Origin: Priestia iocasae
Lineage (GTDB): Bacteria; Bacillota; Bacilli; Bacillales; Bacillaceae_H
Length of the DNA stretch: 64,000 nt
Direction of reading: 5' to 3'
Assembly: GCF_016909075.1 (NCBI RefSeq)
Contig: NZ_JAFBFC010000001.1
Location: 744,001-808,000, forward strand
In this document: positions 8,415 to 17,145 of the stretch, one piece after another
Layout: each line of letters opens with the position of its first letter
Numbering within the stretch: position 1 is the stretch's first letter
The notes under the pieces: generated by a model
Databases searched by the model: none
Seen by the model: only the letters and a program-made list of their open reading frames with translations
Told to the model about the DNA's origin: nothing
Position numbers and translations under genes: made by a program

Positions 8415-9469
8415 ATAAATTCCTAAAAAGTGATCGTACTATCAATATGATCATTCCTGTATTTGCAGCCATATTAGGGTTGGTGGCAGGTGCAATCATT
8501 ATGTTGTTAGGGGGCTATGACCCTGCTTATGGATACGAAGCGTTGTTTAATGGGATGATTGGTAGTCCTAAAGCAATTGGTGAAACAATCCGTGCGATGA
8601 CACCGCTTATTTTAGCAGGAATTGCCGTAGCGTTTGCCTTTAAAACAGGTCTTTTTAACATTGGAGTAGAAGGTCAATTATTAGTTGGGTGGTTATCAGC
8701 GGTGTGGGTAGGCTACGCGTTTGAGTTACCAACAATGATTCACATTCCACTTGCGATACTAGCCGCTGCTGTAGCTGGTGGAATTTGGGGCTTTATTCCT
8801 GGATTATTAAAGGCACGTTTTAAAGTTCACGAAGTAATTGTGACAATTATGATGAATTATATCGCTCTTTATACGACAAGTGCAATTATTCGTGAATTTT
8901 TATATGCAGGAAACGAGAAGTCACATAACATTCATGAATCTGCATCGTTAGCTTCACCGATGTTAGCGTCATTAACAAACAATTCACGTCTACATTATGG
9001 AATTATTTTTGCTTTTATTGCGGCGATTGTGATGTGGTTCCTGTTAAATAAAACAACAAAAGGATTTGAATTAAAAGCAGTAGGATTTAATCAGCATGCT
9101 TCTCATTACGCAGGGATGAACGTTGAACGAAATATTATTTTATCAATGGCTATCTCTGGAGCCTTCGCAGGCGTGGCAGGTGCAATGGAAGGACTAGGAA
9201 CATTTGGTTACATGAACACACTGTCAGCCTTTACTGGAACAGGATTTGATGGCATCGCTGTAGCATTGTTAGGGGCAAATAGTGCCTTTGGAATTATATT
9301 GGCTGCCTTTTTATTTGGGGGCTTAAAGACGGCTGCACCACAAATGAATTTTATGGCAGATGTACCTTCCGAGCTTGTTGAAATCGTCATTGCCTTAATC
9401 ATTCTATTTGTTGCATCAAGTTATATTATTCGTTGGTTTGTGATGAGATTAAGCAAGGAGGGGAAATAA
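8411..9469 (+). CDS. nupP: Nucleoside ABC transporter permease NupP-like
   Basis: An integral membrane permease of 352 residues in the BPD_transp_2 (branched-chain/ribose/nucleoside) family, with about 8-10 hydrophobic segments. The region FKTGLFNIGVEGQLLVG is the family hallmark near residue 80. It overlaps nupO by 4 nt and is followed without a gap by nupQ; the two permeases should form a heterodimeric channel with NupO on the cytosolic face. Confidence 0.91.
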   Translation: MNKFLKSDRTINMIIPVFAAILGLVAGAIIMLLGGYDPAYGYEALFNGMIGSPKAIGETIRAMTPLILAGIAVAFAFKTGLFNIGVEGQLLVGWLSAVWVGYAFELPTMIHIPLAILAAAVAGGIWGFIPGLLKARFKVHEVIVTIMMNYIALYTTSAIIREFLYAGNEKSHNIHESASLASPMLASLTNNSRLHYGIIFAFIAAIVMWFLLNKTTKGFELKAVGFNQHASHYAGMNVERNIILSMAISGAFAGVAGAMEGLGTFGYMNTLSAFTGTGFDGIAVALLGANSAFGIILAAFLFGGLKTAAPQMNFMADVPSELVEIVIALIILFVASSYIIRWFVMRLSKEGK

Positions 9470-10429
9470 ATGAGCTTTTTTGACATCCTAGTACTCATTA
9501 TTCCAGCAGCTCTTTATACAGCAGCTCCTCTTATTTTTACAGCACTAGGTGGAGTGTTTAGTGAACGTTCTGGTGTTGTAAACATCGGATTAGAAGGATT
9601 AATGCTATTTGGAGCATTTACAGGAATCTTTACCACGTTAATGCTACAAGACTCATTCGGAGCGGCTTCTCCGTGGATTGGAATTGGAGTAGCAGCGATT
9701 GTATGTGCAATTTTCTCACTTATTCACGCAGTAGCAAGTATTACATTAAAAGCAGATCAAGTAGTAAGTGGTGTTGCATTAAATTTTCTAGCCGCTGGGT
9801 TATCCATCTTTTTAATTAAGAAAATTTTTGGAAAAGGTCAAACAGACTTCATTCAATTCCGTATTGATAAAATTGATGTACCGATTTTATCAGATATTCC
9901 ATTCATAGGAGAATTATTATTTTCACGTGTGCCGGCTACATCTTACATTGCCATCTTATTAGCATTTGTTATTTGGTATGTTATTTATAAAACGCCATTT
10001 GGCCTTCGTCTCCGTTCTGTTGGAGAGCATCCGATGGCTGCAGATACGATGGGAATCAATGTAACAAGAATGCGCTATATAGGTGTTATGCTTTCTGGTG
10101 TATTTGCGGGTATTGGTGGGGCAGTCTACGCAACATCAATTGCTACAAATTTTGCAGGAGGCACAATTTCTGGACAAGGATTCTTAGCATTAGCAGCGAT
10201 GATTTTTGGAAAGTGGCATCCAGTTGGTGCAATGGGGGCAGCGCTCTTTTTTGGATTAGCACAGTCGTTAAGTATTACCGGAGCTCAAATTCCTGTTATT
10301 CAAGATATACCAACCGTCATTTTGACAATTGCTCCATACGTGTTAACAATTTTAGCATTGGCTGGATTTGTGGGTCGTGCTGAAGCACCAAAAGCACTTG
10401 GAACTCCGTACGAAAAAGGAAAGCGTTAA
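9470..10429 (+). CDS. nupQ: Nucleoside ABC transporter permease NupQ-like
   Basis: The second permease, 319 residues, with the related hallmark SGVVNIGLEGLMLFG near residue 40 and several membrane spans. Its ATG follows the nupP stop directly and uses an AAGGAGGGG site inside the end of nupP. It closes the operon and is followed by a long perfect terminator hairpin. The four proteins together make a complete purine/pyrimidine nucleoside importer. Confidence 0.91.
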   Translation: MSFFDILVLIIPAALYTAAPLIFTALGGVFSERSGVVNIGLEGLMLFGAFTGIFTTLMLQDSFGAASPWIGIGVAAIVCAIFSLIHAVASITLKADQVVSGVALNFLAAGLSIFLIKKIFGKGQTDFIQFRIDKIDVPILSDIPFIGELLFSRVPATSYIAILLAFVIWYVIYKTPFGLRLRSVGEHPMAADTMGINVTRMRYIGVMLSGVFAGIGGAVYATSIATNFAGGTISGQGFLALAAMIFGKWHPVGAMGAALFFGLAQSLSITGAQIPVIQDIPTVILTIAPYVLTILALAGFVGRAEAPKALGTPYEKGKR

Positions 10430-10432
10430 AAC

Positions 10433-10482
10433 AAAAGCTACTAGCACAACTACTCATTTAGTAGTTGTGCTAGTAGCTTTTT
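10433..10482 (+). terminator. Strong terminator after nupQ
   Basis: A perfect stem, AGCTACTAGCACAACTACT and its complement, encloses a short loop and ends in a T-run. Confidence 0.93.
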
Positions 10483-10820
10483 TGTTTTTTCATTCCATAT
10501 ACCCAATTGATTTAAACGAGTGAAACAGGATGGCAAGGCAATAGAGCAGTTTAACAAAGTCTTGATTTAATACGTATGCATGATAAAAATGAATTGCTTG
10601 AAAATTTTGGTTGTAATTGGATATAGTGAAGGTAAGACTAAAATTAAATAGATAGATGAAAAATAGGAACATCATTTATGTATGAGTAACATTTAGATTA
10701 ACTGAGTCAAAAGGCATCTTTGGGTAGTAGAGAATGGTCTTTGTTTATCTAATATCTAATATAAATGAAGAAAACAAACACACTACTGATAGCTGTTTAC
10801 GTAAAAAAGGAGGTTCATTC
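10483..10820. other. Intergenic region nupQ-ymfF
   Basis: About 340 bp with no convincing gene. A 61-codon - strand ORF is present but has low-complexity Phe/Tyr/Ile content and no ribosome binding site. The promoter of ymfF should lie in the last ~150 bp; no clean -35/-10 pair was found. Confidence 0.5.
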
Positions 10821-12101
10821 ATGAAACTATTAACAGAGGAAAAACATGAATTGCAAGGCTTAACCGTTCATACGGTTCAAACGACTAAATACAAAACAAA
10901 TACACTCATTTTAAAGTTAAATGCACCGTTGAATGAAGAAACTGTCACGAAAAGAGCGTTGCTTCCATATGTGTTGCAAAGTGCGACTGAAAAATTTCCA
11001 ACTACGACAAAACTAAGAAGCTATTTAGATGATTTATATGGAGCTACATTACAAGTGGATTTAACGAAAAAAGGTGACAACCATGATATTACCATTCGAG
11101 TAGACATTGCTAATGAAAAATATTTAAAAGATCATACGCCGTTACTAAAGAAGGCTCTCGCACTAATAGGTGACATTTTATTGAATCCGGCTTTAGAAGA
11201 GACTGCTTTTTTAAGTGACATTGTTACGAAAGAAAAGCGAGCGTTACGTCAAAGAATTCAAGCTGTTTTCGACGATAAAATGCGCTATGCAAACCTTCGT
11301 CTTGTTGAAGAAATGTGTAAAGAAGAACCATACTCGTTACATGTGAATGGGCGTATTGATGATATTGAGCAAATTACACCAGAAAGCTTATACGATTATT
11401 ACAAGCAGGTACTAAAAGAAGATGCTATTCACTTATATATCATTGGTGACATTCAAGCTGAAGAAGTGCTTCAAACAGTTAAGGAAACCATTACGCTACC
11501 TACGCGACAACTTAAAAAGCCGAGTCATACAGCGGCAACACATCAAGTGGAAAAGGTAAATGAAGTAGTCGAAAAGCAAAACATTAAACAAGGCAAGTTA
11601 AACATTGGCTATCGCACAAATATTGTATATGGAGATCGTCAATATTTTGCGTTACAAGTGTTTAATGGCATATTTGGCGCTTTTTCACATTCTAAGCTGT
11701 TTATGAATGTTCGAGAAAAAGCGAGCTTAGCGTACTACGTCGGATCAAGAGTTGAAAGTCATAAAGGCTTGTTAATGGTCATGTCTGGTATCGATGCAAA
11801 GAATTTTGATCAAGCGGTGACCATTATCAAGGATCAAATGGATGAAATGAGAAATGGCACATTTTCAGAGGAAGAAATTGCTCAAACAAAAGCGGTTATT
11901 CATAATCAACTATTAGAAACAATTGATACGCCAAGAGGGCTTGTTGAAGTGCTATATCATAACGAGTTAACAGGCGCAGAGATTACAATTGACGGATATT
12001 TAAAAGGTATTGATGCAGTTTCTACACAAGATATTGTAAAAGTAGCCGAGAATATTCAAATGGATACGATTTACTTTTTAACAGGGACGGACGGTGAATA
12101 A
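10821..12101 (+). CDS. ymfF: M16-family peptidase-like protein YmfF (non-catalytic partner)
   Basis: A 426-residue M16 (insulinase/processing peptidase) family protein that lacks the HxxEH zinc motif. The C-terminal half keeps the substrate-binding pair region REKASLAYYVGSR. This is the pattern of the inactive subunit of two-subunit M16 proteases, and the next gene encodes the active subunit. The frame is open from 10734, but AAGGAGG at 10807-10813 lies 7 nt before the ATG at 10821. The real substrate is unknown. Confidence 0.88.
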   Translation: MKLLTEEKHELQGLTVHTVQTTKYKTNTLILKLNAPLNEETVTKRALLPYVLQSATEKFPTTTKLRSYLDDLYGATLQVDLTKKGDNHDITIRVDIANEKYLKDHTPLLKKALALIGDILLNPALEETAFLSDIVTKEKRALRQRIQAVFDDKMRYANLRLVEEMCKEEPYSLHVNGRIDDIEQITPESLYDYYKQVLKEDAIHLYIIGDIQAEEVLQTVKETITLPTRQLKKPSHTAATHQVEKVNEVVEKQNIKQGKLNIGYRTNIVYGDRQYFALQVFNGIFGAFSHSKLFMNVREKASLAYYVGSRVESHKGLLMVMSGIDAKNFDQAVTIIKDQMDEMRNGTFSEEEIAQTKAVIHNQLLETIDTPRGLVEVLYHNELTGAEITIDGYLKGIDAVSTQDIVKVAENIQMDTIYFLTGTDGE

Positions 12102-12102
12102 A

Positions 12103-13395
12103 ATGGAGAAAATTGAATTTAGTCAGTTACGAGAAGAACTATATCATGAAAAAATGGATAATGGTTTAGAAGTATACATTTTACCAAAGAGCGAGTTTAA
12201 TAAATCATTTGCCACATTTACGACAAAGTACGGATCGATTGACAATCAATTTGTGCCTTTAGATCAAGGTGAAATGATTCAAGTTCCAGATGGGATTGCT
12301 CACTTTTTAGAGCATAAATTATTTGAAAAAGAAGATGGAGACGTGTTTCAACAGTTTAGCAAACAAGGAGCATCTGCCAATGCCTTTACGTCTTTTACAA
12401 GAACGGCGTATTTGTTTAGTTGTACATCCAACTTTGAACAAAACCTTGAAACCTTGATGGATTTTGTTCAGGAACCGTATTTCTCAGAGAAAACGGTAGA
12501 GAAAGAAAAAGGAATTATTGGACAGGAAATTACGATGTATGATGATAATCCAGATTGGCGTTTATATTTTGGTGCCATCCAAAATATGTATCACCATCAC
12601 CCTGTAAAAATTGATATTGCAGGTACGATTGACTCTATTTCTAAAATTACAAAGGACCTTTTATATACATGTTATGAAACGTTTTATCACCCGAGTAATA
12701 TGCTTTTATTTGTTGTAGGACCAGTTGATGCAGATAAAGTGATGAATCAAATTCGTGAAAATCAGGGGAAGAAAGATTATAAAGAAGCCCCTGAAATTAA
12801 ACGTCACTTTGAAGAAGAGCCAGAGCAAGTAGCTGAGAAAAAACAAGTACTTCCTATGACTGTACAATCATCTAAATGTCTAGTTGGAATTAAAGCAAAG
12901 CACCCTATGCGTTCAGGGGAAGACATGCTTAAGCATGAATTATCCATTAATGTCATGCTTGATTATCTATTTGGTAAAAGTTCAGCTTATTATGAAGAGC
13001 TATACAGCGAAGGATTAATTGATGAGACGTTTTCATATGATTACACTGAGGAACAAGGGTTTGGATTTGCAATTGTCGGTGGAGATACAGAAAAGCCTGA
13101 TCAATTAGCAGAACGTTTGCAAAAAATGTTGCTTGAAATGAAAGAGGTGTCTCTGTCTGAAGAGGATTTAGACAGAGTACGCAAAAAGAAAATTGGTGCC
13201 TTTTTACGCTCCTTAAACTCACCAGAATTTATTGCAAATCAATTTACAAGATATGCATTTAATAATATGGATTTATTTAAAGTAGTTGAGACGCTTGAAG
13301 AACTAAAAATAGAAGACATTAAGAAAGTAGTAAGCGAGTTAGTAAGCGAAGAGAACTTTACAGTATGTCAAGTTGTTCCCAATCATAAAGAGTAA
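12103..13395 (+). CDS. ymfH: M16-family zinc peptidase YmfH (catalytic partner)
   Basis: A 430-residue M16 protease with the inverted zinc motif HFLEH in GIAHFLEHKLFE at about residue 70, and a downstream Glu in the helix EKEKGIIGQEI about 75 residues later. It presumably pairs with YmfF to form a clam-shell peptidase in the cytosol. The ATG at 12103 is 1 nt after the ymfF stop and gives MEKIEFSQL; a GTG at 12094 that overlaps ymfF would add three residues. There is no strong ribosome binding site, so coupling to ymfF is likely. Confidence 0.9.
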   Translation: MEKIEFSQLREELYHEKMDNGLEVYILPKSEFNKSFATFTTKYGSIDNQFVPLDQGEMIQVPDGIAHFLEHKLFEKEDGDVFQQFSKQGASANAFTSFTRTAYLFSCTSNFEQNLETLMDFVQEPYFSEKTVEKEKGIIGQEITMYDDNPDWRLYFGAIQNMYHHHPVKIDIAGTIDSISKITKDLLYTCYETFYHPSNMLLFVVGPVDADKVMNQIRENQGKKDYKEAPEIKRHFEEEPEQVAEKKQVLPMTVQSSKCLVGIKAKHPMRSGEDMLKHELSINVMLDYLFGKSSAYYEELYSEGLIDETFSYDYTEEQGFGFAIVGGDTEKPDQLAERLQKMLLEMKEVSLSEEDLDRVRKKKIGAFLRSLNSPEFIANQFTRYAFNNMDLFKVVETLEELKIEDIKKVVSELVSEENFTVCQVVPNHKE

Positions 13396-13409
13396 TGATA
13401 GGATAAGAA

Positions 13410-13450
13410 AAGCGGACTGTTGAGGGAGAAGCCTTAAAGTCCGCTTTATT
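13410..13450 (+). terminator. Terminator after ymfH
   Basis: AAGCGGACT and AGTCCGCTT enclose a 19-nt loop and run into TTATT. The T-tract is modest, so read-through into ymfI is possible. Confidence 0.7.
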
Positions 13451-13482
13451 ATGTTAGTAGGTTATAAAAGGAGAATCGATAA

Positions 13483-14208
13483 ATGGAGAAGTTCGCACTC
13501 ATTACAGGAGCTAGTGGAGGGATTGGTACAGCAATAGCTAGGCAACTTGCGAAAGATGGCTACTCATTGCTTTTACACTATAATCAAAACGAAGAAACAG
13601 TCATAGCGCTCAAAGAAGAGCTTAAAGGAACCGTTCAAACCATTTTACTTATTCGTGCAGATTTATCACAACAAAAAGGGATAGAGAGCTTCTTGAATCA
13701 AGTAAGCGTACCAATTGATGTGTTGATACATAATAGCGGAAATACATTGCCAGGCCTCATAACAGACCATCATAACGAAGACATCGATGACATGATTCAT
13801 CTTCATGTGACAGCTCCTTATAAGATTACAAAAGCTTTATTACCAAGCATGATTCGTAAAAAAGAGGGGAATATTGTTGTGATTTCTTCCATATGGGGAT
13901 TAACAGGAGCTTCTTACGAAGTATTATATTCAATGGTAAAAGGAGCACAAAACACATTTGTTAAAGCTTTAGCTAAAGAAGTAGCTTTGAGTGGTATTCG
14001 GGTAAATGCTGTTGCTCCTGGAGCTATTCAAACAAAGATGTTAAGCAATTACACGGAAGAAGATCTTGTTATGTTAACAGAAGAAATTCCAATGGGACGT
14101 CTTGGTTACCCAGAAGAAGTGGCGCAAGCTGTATCATTTTTAATATCAAATCGTTCGTCGTATGTGATTGGAGAAGTGCTTTCAGTAAATGGTGGATGGT
14201 ATACGTAA
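13483..14208 (+). CDS. ymfI: Short-chain dehydrogenase/reductase YmfI
   Basis: A 241-residue classical SDR of the FabG type. It has the NAD(P)-binding TGASGGIG at about residues 8-15, an HNSGN version of the NNAG motif, the catalytic Ser in VVISSIWG and the YSMVK active-site pair (YxxxK). It is likely an NADP-dependent oxidoreductase; the substrate is unknown. The ATG at 13483 follows AAAAGGAGAA. It has kept its place between ymfH and ymfJ as in B. subtilis. Confidence 0.9.
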   Translation: MEKFALITGASGGIGTAIARQLAKDGYSLLLHYNQNEETVIALKEELKGTVQTILLIRADLSQQKGIESFLNQVSVPIDVLIHNSGNTLPGLITDHHNEDIDDMIHLHVTAPYKITKALLPSMIRKKEGNIVVISSIWGLTGASYEVLYSMVKGAQNTFVKALAKEVALSGIRVNAVAPGAIQTKMLSNYTEEDLVMLTEEIPMGRLGYPEEVAQAVSFLISNRSSYVIGEVLSVNGGWYT

Positions 14209-14275
14209 AATGAGCGTATAAAAAAAAGCGCAGCGTACAAACTATGATATGAATAAACCTTAAGGAGGATCATTC

Positions 14276-14536
14276 ATGTCAGTTTTAGATAATTGGGATT
14301 CGTGGAAAAATTTTTTAGGTGATCGCTTACATCACGCGCAAAACGAAGGAATGAATAACGAAGTCATTCAAGGCCTGGCTTACCAAATTGGTGGATATTT
14401 AGCAAACCAAGTAGATGCAAAAAATGAGCAAGAAAGAGTATTAGCAGACCTATGGAGTGTTGCTTCACCAGAAGAGCAACATGCAATTGCTAACATGATG
14501 GTTAAGCTTGTACAGAATAACGGTACATCAAACTGA
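14276..14536 (+). CDS. ymfJ: DUF3243 protein YmfJ
   Basis: An 86-residue, mainly helical cytosolic protein (opens MSVLDNWDSWKNFLGDRL) of the DUF3243 family, function unknown. TAAGGAGGATC lies 4-5 nt before the ATG. Its stop codon runs into a terminator hairpin. Confidence 0.87.
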   Translation: MSVLDNWDSWKNFLGDRLHHAQNEGMNNEVIQGLAYQIGGYLANQVDAKNEQERVLADLWSVASPEEQHAIANMMVKLVQNNGTSN

Positions 14537-14564
14537 GAGAGGGATTAACCTCTCTTTTTATTTT
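14534..14564 (+). terminator. Terminator after ymfJ
   Basis: AGAGAGG, a six-base loop, CCTCTCT and a T-rich tail; the 5' arm includes part of the ymfJ stop codon. Confidence 0.85.
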
Positions 14565-14588
14565 GATTAACATAAGATGGTCTAATTT

Positions 14589-14659
14589 TAAATAAAATAA
14601 GTATTTTATCATTTAAAACAGCTTATTTGGAAGTGTTTTCATAAAAACATTTAAGCTGT
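14589..14659. repeat. Two adjacent inverted repeats upstream of ymfK
   Basis: The first is an AT-only hairpin (AAAATA-AG-TATTTT with flanks). The second has outer arms ACAGCTTA and TAAGCTGT (14618-14625 and 14652-14659) with an inner GTGTTTT/AAAACAT pairing. Neither ends in a good T-run. Confidence 0.5.
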
Positions 14660-14743
14660 CTCTTCGTTTTAGGGTTTATAAATCAAAAGAAATCATTTAT
14701 ATTTAATATATAAATTTATGCCATTAGATGGGGAGAGGGTTTT

Positions 14744-15535
14744 GTGGCGAATATTGAGTGGTATTTAGAATATCAGATACAAAAAAATCGTCCAGGCTTA
14801 TTAGGTGATATTTCTTCATTACTTGGAATGCTTTCAATTAATATCGTTACAATAAATGGTGTGGATGATCAAAGACGTGGGTTACTTGTTCGTTGCGATT
14901 CTCATGAGCAGATAGAGAGACTAGAGTCAATCTTAAAAACGATGGATAACATTGCAATTACAAAGTTTAGGCCTCCTAAATTACGTGATCGTTTAGCTGT
15001 CCGACATGGCCGGTATATTCAACGTGATGCAGATGACCGAAAGACATTTCGCTTCGCTCGAGATGAGCTAGGTCTTCTTGTTGATTTTATGGCTGAATTG
15101 TTTAAACAAGATGGACATAAGCTTATTGGTATTAGAGGAATGCCACGAGTAGGCAAAACAGAATCGATTGTGGCAGCAAGTGTATGTGCAAATAAGCGAT
15201 GGTTATTTGTATCTTCAACGTTGTTAAAGCAAACCATTCGCAGTCAGCTAATTGAGGAAGAGTACAATACGGATAATATTTTTATTATTGATGGCATTGT
15301 TTCAACGCGTAGAGCGAATGAAAAGCATTGGCAATTAGTAAGAGAGATTATGCGAGTGCCAGCAACAAAAATTGTTGAACATCCAGATATATTTGTGCAA
15401 AATACAGAATACACGTTAGACGATTTTGAGTACATCATTGAATTGCGTAATGAACCTGATGAAGAAATTACATATGATAAAGTAGAAGGCTCGCAAATGT
15501 TCCCAGATGGCGGTTTTTCAATGTTTGATTTTTAG
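14744..15535 (+). CDS. ymfK: DUF3388 protein YmfK (ACT-like N-terminus plus P-loop-like region)
   Basis: A 263-residue cytosolic protein. Residues ~5-75 (RPGLLGDISSLLGMLSINIV and after) have the pattern of an ACT ligand-binding domain. The rest is the DUF3388 region, with GMPRVGKTES at about 132-141 resembling a Walker A loop and FIIDGIV as a possible Walker B. The biochemical role is unknown; the layout suggests a ligand-sensing nucleotide-binding protein, which is inference. The start is GTG with GGGGAGAGGG upstream. It is followed 21 nt later by the RodZ-like gene ymfM. Confidence 0.85.
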   Translation: MANIEWYLEYQIQKNRPGLLGDISSLLGMLSINIVTINGVDDQRRGLLVRCDSHEQIERLESILKTMDNIAITKFRPPKLRDRLAVRHGRYIQRDADDRKTFRFARDELGLLVDFMAELFKQDGHKLIGIRGMPRVGKTESIVAASVCANKRWLFVSSTLLKQTIRSQLIEEEYNTDNIFIIDGIVSTRRANEKHWQLVREIMRVPATKIVEHPDIFVQNTEYTLDDFEYIIELRNEPDEEITYDKVEGSQMFPDGGFSMFDF

Positions 15536-15556
15536 CATAATTGGTAGGTGTTATGA

Positions 15557-16456
15557 TTGACGGAATTAGGAAATAGATTGAAAGTGGCTAGAGAAGAAAA
15601 AAACATATCTCTGGAAGACTTACAAAAGTTAACCAAAATTCAAAAGCGTTACTTAGTTGGAATTGAAGAAGGTAATTATGATTTAATGCCAGGTAAATTT
15701 TACGTTCGTGCGTTTATTAAGCAATATTGTGAAGCTGTAGGATTAAGTCCTGATGAAATATTTGAGCAATATAAATCGGATATCCCAGTCACTCAAACAG
15801 AAGATTTACCACAGCAATTATCAAGAGTACGTACTCGAAAAGAGATGCCAGAACAAGCTTCAAAGGCTCTTGATGCTCTTCCAATTATTTTAGTGGTTGC
15901 AGTTATTATCGGAATTGCTGTTGTTGTTTGGGTATTCGCGCAAAGTAAAGCAACAGATAATGCAGATGAAAATGTAAGCCCTCAAACAGAACAAAGTGAA
16001 ATTGAAGAAGCAACAGATTCTCCATTATCAGAAGAAGTAGTAGAGGAAGAGGAAGCTCAAAAAGAAGAAGAACCAGTAGCTGAAGAAGAGCCAACAGAGG
16101 AAGAAGAACAACCAACTGCTACTCAACAGTATAAAGAAGTTCAAAAGAGTGGTCGAAATGCAACTTATGAGCTAACAGGAGCAAAAGAATTTAAACTTGA
16201 AATTTCAGCGAAAGATGCAGATACATGGTTAGATGTGAAAAATGGAAAGGGTGGCGTTTTTTATAACGCTGGCTTAAAAAGTGGCGAAACAAAAGAATTT
16301 GATTTGACACAAGAGTCTGAAGTACGCGTAAATATCGGATTTTCACCAGCGGTTCAGATGAAAATAAACGGACAAGACGTTCAATTACCGTTTAATCCAA
16401 GTGAGCGAGTGCGCCAAGTTATTACGATTCAATATAAAGGTGAAAACGCTCAATAA
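15557..16456 (+). CDS. ymfM: RodZ-like cell-shape protein YmfM
   Basis: A 299-residue single-span membrane protein. The N-terminal HTH_25 domain (about residues 1-75, LGNRLKVAREEKNISLEDL) binds MreB in characterised RodZ proteins. The membrane helix is at about 112-132 (LPIILVVAVIIGIAVVVWVF). Next come a very acidic Glu-rich linker (about 140-195) and an external DUF4115 beta-domain. The start is TTG at 15557, with only TAGGTG as ribosome binding site; the ATG at 15553 is out of frame. It lies just before pgsA, as in many Firmicutes. Confidence 0.88.
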   Translation: MTELGNRLKVAREEKNISLEDLQKLTKIQKRYLVGIEEGNYDLMPGKFYVRAFIKQYCEAVGLSPDEIFEQYKSDIPVTQTEDLPQQLSRVRTRKEMPEQASKALDALPIILVVAVIIGIAVVVWVFAQSKATDNADENVSPQTEQSEIEEATDSPLSEEVVEEEEAQKEEEPVAEEEPTEEEEQPTATQQYKEVQKSGRNATYELTGAKEFKLEISAKDADTWLDVKNGKGGVFYNAGLKSGETKEFDLTQESEVRVNIGFSPAVQMKINGQDVQLPFNPSERVRQVITIQYKGENAQ

Positions 16457-16491
16457 TGAGATGTGTCAATAAAGTGTATAATAAGTAGAAA

Positions 16492-16520
16492 GACGTGCAA
16501 ACACCATGTTTGCACGCTTT
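16492..16520 (+). terminator. Hairpin between ymfM and pgsA
   Basis: CGTGCAAACA-CCA-TGTTTGCACG is a perfect 10-bp stem followed by CTTTC. It is probably a weak terminator or mRNA-stability element. Confidence 0.7.
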
Positions 16521-16551
16521 CAATTTGTTTTAGTCATTGGAGGAATACATA

Positions 16552-17130
16552 ATGAATTTACCAAATAAAATTACGATTTCCAGGATTTTAATGATTCCTA
16601 TTTTTTTAGTGTTAATGTTAGTTGAATTACCTTGGGGAGAACTAGTGGTAGGAGAAGTAACGGTCCCGGTTTCTCACCTAATTGGAGCTGCGGTGTTTAT
16701 TATTGCATCTACAACAGATTGGGTAGATGGATATTATGCTCGGAAGTATAATTTAGTTACAAATTTAGGCAAGTTCTTAGATCCACTAGCTGATAAATTA
16801 TTAGTTTCTGCAGCACTTATTGCATTAGTTGAATTAGGATCAGCATCTGCTTGGGCGGCCGTTATTATTATTAGTCGTGAATTTGCTGTTACAGGTTTAA
16901 GATTGGTTCTTGCGGGGGAAGGGGAAGTAGTAGCTGCAAATATGTTAGGGAAAATTAAAACATGGACCCAAATCATTGCTATTTCAGCTTTGCTATTATA
17001 CAACCTCCCATTTGTATTTATTTCAATCCCATTTGCTGATATCGCTTTATGGATAGCCGTTATTTTTACAGTAATTTCAGGATGGGATTATTTTGCAAAG
17101 AACAAGCAAGCTTTTGTGAATTCAAAATAA
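16552..17130 (+). CDS. pgsA: CDP-diacylglycerol--glycerol-3-phosphate 3-phosphatidyltransferase
   Basis: Makes phosphatidylglycerophosphate, the committed step to phosphatidylglycerol. The 192-residue membrane enzyme carries the CDP-alcohol phosphatidyltransferase motif D-x2-DG-x2-AR-x8-G-x3-D-x3-D, visible as DWVDGYYAR then GKFLDPLADK at about residues 60-83. Several membrane spans are evident. The open frame starts at 16537, but TTGGAGGAAT fits the ATG at 16552 (MNLPNKITISRIL). Confidence 0.95.
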   Translation: MNLPNKITISRILMIPIFLVLMLVELPWGELVVGEVTVPVSHLIGAAVFIIASTTDWVDGYYARKYNLVTNLGKFLDPLADKLLVSAALIALVELGSASAWAAVIIISREFAVTGLRLVLAGEGEVVAANMLGKIKTWTQIIAISALLLYNLPFVFISIPFADIALWIAVIFTVISGWDYFAKNKQAFVNSK

Positions 17131-17145
17131 CTTGGGGATGATTAC

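Noticed and set aside
10490-10675. 61-codon - strand ORF downstream of nupQ
   Set aside because: Low-complexity Phe/Ile/Tyr composition, no Shine-Dalgarno, in AT-rich intergenic DNA.
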